Shown: piece after piece, positions 1-4,869 of the stretch | Layout of the letters: every line of letters starts with the position of its first letter | Numbering within the stretch: position 1 is the stretch's first letter | Assembly (NCBI GenBank): GCA_903834645.1 | Contig: CAILKA010000550.1 | Coordinates: 1-6,228 of the forward strand | From: an uncultured beta proteobacterium | GTDB taxonomy: Bacteria > Pseudomonadota > Gammaproteobacteria > Burkholderiales > Burkholderiaceae_C | Reading direction: 5' to 3' | Length of the DNA stretch: 6,228 bases | The notes under the pieces: model-generated | What the model was told of the DNA's origin: nothing | Seen by the model: the letters and a program-made list of their open reading frames with translations, nothing else | Database searches by the model: none | Translations under genes and position numbers: made by a program

Positions 1-330
1 CCAGGCGGGGTTCTCCAGGATGTTGCGCAGGATCACCCCAGGGATGTGGGTGCCGTAATAGCCTTGGCCGATGAAACTCCTGAGCACCTGGTTGCGTGCC
101 GCCAGCGCCTTCATCTCGGCCAGGGCCTGGGCCTCGGTGACCGGAGCGGGCAGCGCCATCGGGCGCGAGCGTGCGATGGCGGCCGGCACCACGGCCTCAA
201 TCAGGGCGCGGCGCGAGGCGGCCCCGATGGCTGACAGCATCAGCGCCTCGTCCTCGGGCGTGGGCCCGATGTGGCGCGGAACGAATTCGGCCGCGCGCTC
301 GAGTTCGGGCAGCGGCGGTTGTGCGGTCAT
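1..330 (-). CDS. gcvP: Glycine dehydrogenase (decarboxylating), P-protein of the glycine cleavage system; N-terminal part only
   Basis: This is the first 110 codons of the PLP-dependent P-protein, which decarboxylates glycine and loads the aminomethyl group onto lipoyl-GcvH in the cytoplasm. The reading frame is open to the window edge; full proteins of the family are about 950-970 residues, so roughly 850 are missing, including the PLP lysine. The N-terminus shows the family hallmark FVPRHIGP (residues 16-23), followed by a helical segment and the conserved block FIGQGYYGTHIPGVILRNIL (86-105) leading into ENPAW at the edge. It is third in the order gcvT-gcvH-gcvP, 64 bases after gcvH. An in-frame ATG two codons upstream (336) is an equally possible start; neither has a convincing Shine-Dalgarno sequence, so the start is uncertain by two codons. 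The family assignment itself is secure. Confidence 0.95.
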   Translation of the reverse strand, partial: MTAQPPLPELERAAEFVPRHIGPTPEDEALMLSAIGAASRRALIEAVVPAAIARSRPMALPAPVTEAQALAEMKALAARNQVLRSFIGQGYYGTHIPGVILRNILENPAW

Positions 331-377
331 CAGCATGGCAGAGTGGAAACGTATGAGGCAGGGCAGGCAGGGTGCGG

Positions 378-393
378 CGCGCGGCGCCGCGCG
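378..393. repeat. 16-bp perfect GC palindrome between gcvH and gcvP
   Basis: CGCGCGGCGCCGCGCG is its own reverse complement and begins one base after the gcvH stop codon. In the mRNA it could fold into a 6-bp all-GC stem with a 4-base loop. There is no T-run after it on either strand, so it does not look like an intrinsic terminator. It could act as a stem that slows 3' decay or lowers gcvP expression relative to gcvT and gcvH, or it may be chance in a very GC-rich spacer. Confidence 0.5.
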
Positions 394-394
394 T

Positions 395-769
395 TCACAG
401 CGTCTGGAGCAGCGCGTCGTAGCCGGTGGCGTCCATCAGCGCAGCGGCCTCGGCCGGATCGCTCAGTCGCACCTTGAAGAACCAGCCTTCGGCCATCGGG
501 GCGCTGTTGGCCAGCGCGGGGTCGGCGCGCAGCGCCTCGTTCACCTCGATGACCTCACCCGACATCGGCATCTTCACGTCGGCCGCGGCCTTGACCGACT
601 CCACGACGCCCGCGGCGTCGCCCTTCCCGAAGGTGGCGCCGACTGAGGGCAGGTCGACGAAGACCACGTCACCGAGCGCATCCTGCGCGTGCACGGTGAT
701 GCCGACGACGGCGCAGGCCGGGTCGTCGGTGTTGATCCATTCGTGGTCGGGGGTGTAGAGGACGGGCAT
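395..769 (-). CDS. gcvH: Glycine cleavage system H protein (lipoyl carrier)
   Basis: This 124-residue protein carries the aminomethyl intermediate on a lipoyl-lysine between the P, T and L proteins. The sequence matches the family end to end and in length: YTPDHEWI near the N-terminus (5-12), VGITVHAQDALGDVVFVDLP (22-41), and the lipoylation motif VVESVKAAADV (55-65) with the modified lysine at K60. Next come the conserved PMSGEVIEVNE (68-78) and the C-terminal block ANSAPMAEGWFFKVRLSDP (87-105). The ATG at 769 is chosen because it aligns with the family start and has GGAG (minus strand of 778-781) with an 8-base spacer; the frame is open much further upstream, but that lies inside gcvT. It lies 35 bases after gcvT and 64 before gcvP, so it should be cotranscribed and fall under the riboswitch. 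Confidence 0.98.
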   Translation of the reverse strand: MPVLYTPDHEWINTDDPACAVVGITVHAQDALGDVVFVDLPSVGATFGKGDAAGVVESVKAAADVKMPMSGEVIEVNEALRADPALANSAPMAEGWFFKVRLSDPAEAAALMDATGYDALLQTL

Positions 770-804
770 CGTGCGGTCTCCGTGGAAGGAAGGGGGCAGA
801 GGGG

Positions 805-1923
805 TCAGCCGCGGTGGTAGCGGTGCGGGGTGAAGGGCAGGGGCGTGACGCGCATGGGCAGGCGCTTGCCGCGCACGTCGGCCAGGACTTCGTGATGCGC
901 CTGCGCGTGCTCGGCTCCGAGCCAGCCCATGGCGATGGGTTGCCCTACGGTCGGGCCGACGGTGCCGCTGGTCACGCGGCCGATCTTGTGGCCACGCGCG
1001 TCGAAGAGTTCGGCCCCCTCGCGCACGGGCACGCGCTCCAGGCCCACCAGGCCCACGCGGCGACGCATCGTGGCGGTGGCGAGCTGCGACTCGATCGTGG
1101 CCGCGCCCGGGTAGCCGCCCGCGCGCGCGCCGCCGGGCCGGCGCACCTTCTGGATGGCCCAGGTCAGGCCGGCCTCGACAGGGGTGGTGGTGGTGTCGAT
1201 GTCGTGCCCGTACAGGCACAGCCCGGCCTCCAGCCGCAACGTGTCCCGTGCGCCCAGCCCGGCGGGCTTCACCTCGGGCTCGGCCAGCAGCACGCGCGCG
1301 AGGTCGGCGGCCGACTCGAGCGGCACCGAGATCTCGAAGCCGTCCTCGCCGGTGTAGCCCGAGCGGGTCACGTAGCAGGACGCCCCTGCCAGCGTGAAGC
1401 CGCCGCCCGTCATGAAGGTGAGGGCCGCCACGCCCGGGCTGAGCCGTGCCAGTGCCGCCACCGCTTGCGGGCCCTGCAGCGCCAGCAGCGCGCGGTCGGG
1501 CAGCGGCTCGACGTGGCAGCGGCTGCCTATCTCGTCCACGAGGTGGCGCGTGTCGGCCTCCTTGCAGGCGGCGTTCACGATCAGCAGGAGGTCGTGTGCG
1601 CGGCGCGTGACCATCAGGTCGTCGAGGATGCCGCCGGTGCCGTTCGTGAAAAAGGCGTAGCGCTGCTTGCCCACGCCCAGACCCTGCACATCCACCGGCA
1701 CCAGCGTTTCGAGGGCGGCGGCGGCGTCGTCGCCCACCAGCCGCACCTGGCCCATGTGCGAGACATCGAAGAGCGCGGCCGAGGCGCGGCACCACTGGTG
1801 CTCGGCGAGGATGCCCGCCGGATACTGCACCGGCATCTCGTAGCCGGCAAAGGGCACCATGCGTGCGCCCAGCTCGAGGTGCAGGGCGTGCAGGGGGGTC
1901 TTGAGCAGCGGGGCGACGGACAT
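805..1923 (-). CDS. gcvT: Glycine cleavage system T protein (aminomethyltransferase)
   Basis: GcvT, 372 residues, transfers the methylene group from aminomethyl-lipoyl-GcvH to tetrahydrofolate and releases ammonia. Length is close to the E. coli protein (364). Visible family blocks are the N-terminal GARMVPFAGYEMPVQYP (19-35) and FDVSHMGQ (52-59). NGTGGILDDLMV (94-105) contains the aspartate pair at 101-102, where the catalytic Asp of the family lies. RSGYTGEDGFEIS (187-199) and GARDTLRLEAGLCLYGHDID (224-243) follow, then the C-terminal barrel with TSGTVGPTVGQPIAMGW (318-334). The ATG at 1923 is preferred over an in-frame TTG at 1944: it has GGAG with a 6-base spacer, and MSVAPLLKTPLH is a normal GcvT N-terminus, whereas the TTG lies in a predicted hairpin. 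It is the first gene after the glycine riboswitch, hence the direct target of control. Confidence 0.97.
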   Translation of the reverse strand: MSVAPLLKTPLHALHLELGARMVPFAGYEMPVQYPAGILAEHQWCRASAALFDVSHMGQVRLVGDDAAAALETLVPVDVQGLGVGKQRYAFFTNGTGGILDDLMVTRRAHDLLLIVNAACKEADTRHLVDEIGSRCHVEPLPDRALLALQGPQAVAALARLSPGVAALTFMTGGGFTLAGASCYVTRSGYTGEDGFEISVPLESAADLARVLLAEPEVKPAGLGARDTLRLEAGLCLYGHDIDTTTTPVEAGLTWAIQKVRRPGGARAGGYPGAATIESQLATATMRRRVGLVGLERVPVREGAELFDARGHKIGRVTSGTVGPTVGQPIAMGWLGAEHAQAHHEVLADVRGKRLPMRVTPLPFTPHRYHRG

Positions 1924-1927
1924 GGGC

Positions 1928-1933
1928 CTCTCC
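1928..1933 (-). promoter_or_regulatory. Shine-Dalgarno site of gcvT, mimicking the aptamer II 5' edge
   Basis: On the minus strand this reads GGAGAG, with GGAG 6 bases before the gcvT ATG; it decides the start of gcvT. The 8-mer CTGGAGAG around it (plus 1928-1935) is repeated exactly at the 5' edge of riboswitch aptamer II (plus 2079-2086). The CTCTC strand that closes that aptamer helix (plus 1997-2001) could therefore pair with this site instead. The repeat is seen; the switching role is inferred. Confidence 0.75.
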
Positions 1934-1938
1934 AGGAC

Positions 1939-1965
1939 GGGCAACCGTGCATCCGCCGGTTGCCC
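1939..1965 (-). promoter_or_regulatory. Perfect 9-bp hairpin in the gcvT leader, probable part of the riboswitch expression platform
   Basis: On the minus strand the arms are GGGCAACCG (1965-1957) and CGGTTGCCC (1947-1939), perfectly complementary, with a 9-base loop. It sits between aptamer II and the gcvT Shine-Dalgarno, ending 5 bases before the SD. No U-run follows, so it is not a standard intrinsic terminator. It could present or insulate the SD, act as a pausing hairpin, or be part of a Rho-dependent or translational decision. Confidence 0.6.
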
Positions 1966-1981
1966 GGCGGGGTGGCCCCCC

Positions 1982-2215
1982 CTGTCCGCTTTACCTGAGA
2001 GATTGGCACGGGCCCCTGGCGGCTACCCGTGCTTGCCCCTTCGGTGGGCAGGGTGCGGGCCGAGCCCGCCACCTACCTCTCTCCAGCGAGGTGACGCCCC
2101 GACGCATCGGGGCGCTTGCCAGTCCTTTTGCCTGAGCGTTACGCCGGTGCTTGCGGCCCCGGCTCGCCTTCGGCGGCTCGCCGCAGGACGACCTGCTGCG
2201 TACTCTCTCCTGGCA
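1982..2215 (-). ncRNA. Tandem glycine riboswitch upstream of gcvT
   Basis: Two aptamers in series carry the hallmarks of the glycine (gcvT) riboswitch. Aptamer I (2215 to 2117) is closed by TGCCAG/CTGGCA, opens with GGAGAGAG, contains a GCAGG/CCTGC hairpin and GCCGAAGG, and ends with CTCAGGCAAAAGGACTGG. Aptamer II (about 2091 to 1976) opens with CTGGAGAGAGG and has a GCGGGC/GCCCGC hairpin. Its canonical core is CACCGAAGGGGCAAGC (2046-2031), followed by a GCACGGG/CCCGTGC hairpin (2032-2026 with 2012-2006) and the ending ATCTCTCAGGTAAAGCGGACAG. These motifs, their order, and the position directly before gcvT make the call secure. In this class glycine binding normally raises gcv expression. The final 58 bases to the ATG form the expression platform, and no intrinsic terminator is visible, so translational control is the likelier mode. 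The promoter box at 2221-2226 would start the RNA almost at aptamer I. Confidence 0.96.
2095..2114 (-). other. 8-bp hairpin in the linker between the two glycine aptamers
   Basis: The arms CGCCCCGA and TCGGGGCG are perfectly complementary around a 4-base loop. The element lies between the P1 ends of aptamer I (2117) and aptamer II (about 2091). It is an addition to the two recognised aptamers and lengthens a linker that in well-studied tandem glycine riboswitches is short. Confidence 0.7.
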
Positions 2216-2220
2216 TGGCC

Positions 2221-2226
2221 AGTATA
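2221..2226 (-). promoter_or_regulatory. Probable -10 box of the gcv operon promoter
   Basis: The minus strand reads TATACT, five of six matches to the sigma-70 -10 consensus, in an otherwise very GC-rich stretch. Transcription would start near 2213-2216, at the closing helix of aptamer I, which fits the riboswitch boundary well. No good -35 is found at 16-18 bases (GGCGCA at 17), so the promoter may need an activator. None can be named from this sequence. Confidence 0.6.
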
Positions 2227-2286
2227 GCGGTGGCGGTTTTGCGTGCGCCCTGAGCGCGCGCAAGCCCCGAGGCCGACCGGGCGTGC

Positions 2287-2305
2287 GTGCCGGCACAATC
2301 GTGCC
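2287..2305. promoter_or_regulatory. Palindrome with a third half-site overlapping the plus-strand promoter, candidate operator
   Basis: GTGCCGGCAC (2287-2296) is a perfect 10-bp palindrome. GTGCC recurs at 2301-2305, giving a second inverted pair GGCAC/GTGCC with a 4-base gap (2292-2305). The element overlaps the putative -10 box of the CoA-binding protein gene and ends one base before its ATG, so a protein bound here would block transcription. It could equally be chance in GC-rich DNA. Confidence 0.35.
2294..2299 (+). promoter_or_regulatory. Possible -10 box giving a leaderless mRNA for the CoA-binding protein gene
   Basis: CACAAT matches the -10 consensus at four of six positions and ends 7 bases before the ATG at 2307, so transcription would begin at or next to the start codon. 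This agrees with the lack of any Shine-Dalgarno sequence before that ATG. No clear -35 is visible. The assignment is tentative. Confidence 0.4.
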
Positions 2306-2306
2306 C

Positions 2307-2768
2307 ATGCGCGACGACCTCGCCACCCTTCGCCGGATCCTGCGCGAGTGCCGGACGGTAGCCATCGTCGGCCTGTCGGCCGAGTGGCACCGGCCCAGCT
2401 ACTTCGTGGCCAAGTACCTGCTGGAGCACGGCTACCGGGTCGTGCCCGTGAACCCCCGCTACGAGGAGGTGCTGGGCCAGCGCTGCTACCCGAGCCTGGA
2501 GGCCATCCCGCACCCGGTGGACCTGGTGGACGTGTTCCGGCGCGAGGCTGACGTGCCGCCGATCGCACGCAGCGCGGTGGCCATCGGCGCGAAGTGCCTG
2601 TGGCAACAGCTGGGCGTGCGCTCGGCCGAGGCCGACCGCATCGCCACCGAGGCGGGTCTGGATTCCGTGTGGGACCGCTGCGTGAAGATCGAGCACGCCC
2701 GGCTCTACGGCGGGCTGAACTGGGCGGGTGTGAACACCCGCGTGATCTCGGCGCAGCGGCCGCGCTGA
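2307..2768 (+). CDS. CoA-binding domain protein, YccU-like (CoA_binding_2 family)
   Basis: A 153-residue cytoplasmic protein made of a single Rossmann-type CoA-binding domain, like the N-terminal domain of succinyl-CoA synthetase alpha but standing alone. The nucleotide-binding turn is VAIVGLSAEWHRPSY (18-32), then VAKYLLEHGYRVVPVNPRY (34-52), the strand LVDVFRR (73-79), KCLWQQLGV (97-105) and the C-terminal DRCVKIEHARL (123-133), all typical of this small family. Length is usual (about 135-155). The cellular role of the family is not established; CoA binding is inferred from the domain. The ATG at 2307 is chosen because homology starts there; the frame is open upstream to 2151, but that part lies in the antisense riboswitch region. 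A GTG two codons earlier (2301) is a weak alternative. It heads the plus-strand gene set and is divergent from the gcv operon. Confidence 0.9.
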   Translation: MRDDLATLRRILRECRTVAIVGLSAEWHRPSYFVAKYLLEHGYRVVPVNPRYEEVLGQRCYPSLEAIPHPVDLVDVFRREADVPPIARSAVAIGAKCLWQQLGVRSAEADRIATEAGLDSVWDRCVKIEHARLYGGLNWAGVNTRVISAQRPR

Positions 2769-2806
2769 GACGCCCGCACCGCGCACGCCACCGCAGGGAC
2801 CCGACC

Positions 2807-4108
2807 ATGCCCGACCGCACCTTCCAACCCGAGACGCTGGCGATCCATGCCGGGCAGATCCCGGACGCCGCCACCGGCGCCCGCGCGCTGCCGATCTACC
2901 AGACCACGAGCTTCGTGTTCGACTCAGCCGACCACGCGGCTTCGCTCTTCAACCTGCAGACCTTCGGCAACGTCTACTCGCGCCTGTCCAACCCCACCGT
3001 GGCCGCGCTCGAGGAGCGCGTGGCGGCGCTGGAGGGCGGCCGCGCGGGCGTGGCGGCGGCCAGCGGGATGGCGGCCGAGGCGCTCGCGCTGCTGACCATC
3101 CTGCAGGCTGGCGACCACGTGGTGGCGGCCGGGGCCCTCTACGGCGGCACGGTGACGATGCTGGCCGTGAACCTGCGCAAGTTCGGCATCGAGACCACCT
3201 TCGTCGAGGCCACCGACCCGGCCGCCTTCGCCGCGGCGATGCGCCCGAACACGCGGGCCGTGTACGCCGAGACGCTGGGCAACCCGAGCCTCGTCGTGCT
3301 CGACATCGCGGCCGTGGCCGAGGTGGCGCACGCGCATGGCGTGCCCCTGGTGGTGGACAACACCGTGCCCAGCCCGGCCCTGTGCAATCCGATCGCCTTC
3401 GGTGCCGACATCGTCGTGCACTCGGCCACGAAGTACCTCGCCGGGCACGGCACGACGCTGGGCGGCGTGGTCGTCGAGTCCGGGCGCTTCACCTGGGGCA
3501 ACGGCAACTACCCGGGCATGACCGAGCCTTCGCCGGGCTACCATGGCGTGAAGTTCTTCGAGACCTTCGGAGACTTCGCTTTCACGATGCGCTGCCGCAT
3601 GGAGACGCTGCGGGTCTTCGGCATGAGCCTGTCGCCGATGAGCGCCTGGCAGATCCTGCAGGGGGTGGAGACGCTGCCGCTGCGCATGGAGCGGCACTGC
3701 GCCAATGCGCAGGCGGTGGCGCACTACCTGCGCGACGACCCGCGCGTGGCCTGGGTGAGCTACCCCGGCCTGCCCGAGCACCCGCAGCACGCGCTGTTGC
3801 AGCGCCAGATGAAGGGTGCCTCGGGGCTGCTGGCCTTCGGCGTGCGCGCCGCAGGCGGGCCCGACGCCGCGCTGACGCGCGGCGTGCGCTTCATCGAGAG
3901 CGCCACCTTCATGAGCCACCTCGTGAACATCGGCGACACGCGCACCCTCATCAGCCACCCGGCCAGCACCACGCACCGGCAGCTCGACCCGGCGCAGCAG
4001 CTGGCCGCCGGCGTGCGGCCGGACATGATCCGCCTGTCGGTGGGCCTGGAGCACATCGACGACATCCTGTGGGACATCGACCAGGCGCTGGCGCGCGCCA
4101 GCGCCTGA
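2807..4108 (+). CDS. metY: O-acetylhomoserine sulfhydrylase (aminocarboxypropyltransferase), PLP-dependent
   Basis: A 433-residue enzyme of the Cys/Met metabolism PLP family. MetY joins O-acetylhomoserine with sulfide, or with methanethiol, to give homocysteine or methionine. It starts with FQPETLAIHAGQ (6-17), typical of MetY. Cofactor features are YSRLSNPT (57-64, whose Tyr and Arg reach the neighbouring subunit's PLP phosphate), SGMAAEA (86-92), the stacking tyrosine in LYGGT (111-115), D184 in VVDNT, and the Schiff-base lysine K209 in HSATKYLAGHGT. The C-terminal domain has NIGDTRTLISHPASTTH (374-390) and R409 in RLSVGLEHIDDI, the expected carboxylate binder. Length agrees with MetY (about 425-435) rather than the shorter MetB/MetC. 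AGGGA 7 bases before the ATG supports the start; the frame continues upstream to 2594 only as overlap with the preceding gene. O-acetylserine could be an alternative substrate. It is 38 bases after the CoA-binding gene. Confidence 0.93.
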   Translation: MPDRTFQPETLAIHAGQIPDAATGARALPIYQTTSFVFDSADHAASLFNLQTFGNVYSRLSNPTVAALEERVAALEGGRAGVAAASGMAAEALALLTILQAGDHVVAAGALYGGTVTMLAVNLRKFGIETTFVEATDPAAFAAAMRPNTRAVYAETLGNPSLVVLDIAAVAEVAHAHGVPLVVDNTVPSPALCNPIAFGADIVVHSATKYLAGHGTTLGGVVVESGRFTWGNGNYPGMTEPSPGYHGVKFFETFGDFAFTMRCRMETLRVFGMSLSPMSAWQILQGVETLPLRMERHCANAQAVAHYLRDDPRVAWVSYPGLPEHPQHALLQRQMKGASGLLAFGVRAAGGPDAALTRGVRFIESATFMSHLVNIGDTRTLISHPASTTHRQLDPAQQLAAGVRPDMIRLSVGLEHIDDILWDIDQALARASA

Positions 4109-4155
4109 GCTGTTCCAGCTGCCATCCCCACCCCCGTTCACGAGGAGCCCCCCGC

Positions 4156-4851
4156 ATGTCTGCACCCTGGAGCGACGACACCGAACTCTTTGCGCTCATG
4201 CGCACCCAGCTCTTCCCAGCGGTGGTCGGGGACATCCTGGACACGATGGGCTACCTGCACCAGTTCCTGACACCCACGATCCGGCCGCTGAAATCCGACA
4301 TGGTGGTGGTGGGCCGTGCCATGCCGGTGCTGGAGAGCGACTGCTACGCCGCTTCCGAGCCCCAGGGCCGCGGGCCGCTGTCGCGCCAGCCCTTCGGGCT
4401 GCTCTTCGAGGCGCTGGACGACCTGAAGCCCGGGGAGGTCTACCTCACGGCCGGCGGCTCGCCGAACTACGCGCTTTGGGGCGGCCTGATGACAGCCCGC
4501 GCACGGCACCTCAAAGCCGCCGGCGCCGTGCTCGGCGGGTGGTCGCGCGACACGAACGAGGTGCTGGCCACGGGCTTTCCCGTGTTCTCCTACGGTGGTT
4601 ACGCGCAGGACCAGGGCGCGCGCGGCAAGATCGTGGACTTCCGCGTCACGGTGGAGCTGCACGGTGTGCGCGTGGCGCCGGGCGACCTCGTCTTTGGCGA
4701 CCTCGACGGCGTGCTCGTGATCCCGCGCGCGGCCGAGGAAGAGGCCATCCGGCGTGCGCTCGAGAAGGCCAGCACCGAGAACCGGGTGCGTGAGGCTATC
4801 GAGCGTGGCATGGGCGCGGCCGAGGCCTACCGGACCTTCGGGGTGCTCTGA
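4156..4851 (+). CDS. RraA-family protein, likely HMG/CHA-type aldolase or oxaloacetate decarboxylase-like enzyme
   Basis: A 231-residue protein of the RraA/dimethylmenaquinone-methyltransferase-like family. Members are either metal-dependent class II pyruvate aldolases/oxaloacetate decarboxylases or RNase E regulators; the old 'methyltransferase' name is a misannotation. At 231 residues it is nearer the aldolases (about 220-240) than E. coli RraA (161). Catalytic-loop signature: G110, exactly 20 residues, then R131-D132-T-N-E135, fitting the reported G-X20-R-D-X2-E/D pattern; D132 would help hold the divalent metal. The usual DG before xxRD reads GG here (127-128). APGDLVFGDLDGVLVIPRA (174-192) is the conserved family block. 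GAGGAG 8 bases before the ATG gives a strong ribosome binding site. It lies 47 bases after metY and 18 before the acyl-CoA synthetase. The substrate cannot be read from the sequence. Confidence 0.85.
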   Translation: MSAPWSDDTELFALMRTQLFPAVVGDILDTMGYLHQFLTPTIRPLKSDMVVVGRAMPVLESDCYAASEPQGRGPLSRQPFGLLFEALDDLKPGEVYLTAGGSPNYALWGGLMTARARHLKAAGAVLGGWSRDTNEVLATGFPVFSYGGYAQDQGARGKIVDFRVTVELHGVRVAPGDLVFGDLDGVLVIPRAAEEEAIRRALEKASTENRVREAIERGMGAAEAYRTFGVL

Positions 4852-4869
4852 AGCCGTGAGGGCCGCACG

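Noticed and set aside
378..393. Palindrome after gcvH as an intrinsic terminator
   Set aside because: There is no T-run on either strand, and gcvP continues in the same direction as part of the operon.
770..1795. Apparent long N-terminal extension of gcvH (466 codons in total)
   Set aside because: The extension lies inside gcvT in another frame and is Arg/Ala-rich noise; GcvH proper begins at 769 with its own ribosome binding site.
1924..1944. TTG start of gcvT at 1944, adding seven residues
   Set aside because: It lies in the leader hairpin with no SD; the ATG at 1923 has GGAG at 6 bases and matches family N-termini.
814..1998. 394-codon plus-strand open frame opposite gcvT
   Set aside because: Shadow of gcvT: composition is biased to His, Arg, Gly and Ala with no domain, and it runs into the riboswitch region.
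1614..2072. Minus-strand frame starting in the riboswitch, with an ATG in the hairpin loop (plus 1950-1952), as a leader peptide
   Set aside because: The frame runs on deep into gcvT without the features of a regulatory leader peptide and has no conserved content; it is an out-of-frame reading of the leader and gcvT.
2151..2306. N-terminal extension of the CoA-binding protein from the ATG at 2151
   Set aside because: The extra 52 residues are encoded by the reverse strand of aptamer I and the promoter region and resemble no family member.
4109..4124. Small inverted repeat AGCTG/CAGCT just after metY as a terminator
   Set aside because: It has only a 5-bp stem and no T-run, and the RraA-family gene follows closely with a strong ribosome binding site.
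2924..4165. 413-codon open frame on the minus strand opposite metY
   Set aside because: Low-complexity mirror of metY codons, no motif, no ribosome binding site; metY itself is unmistakable.
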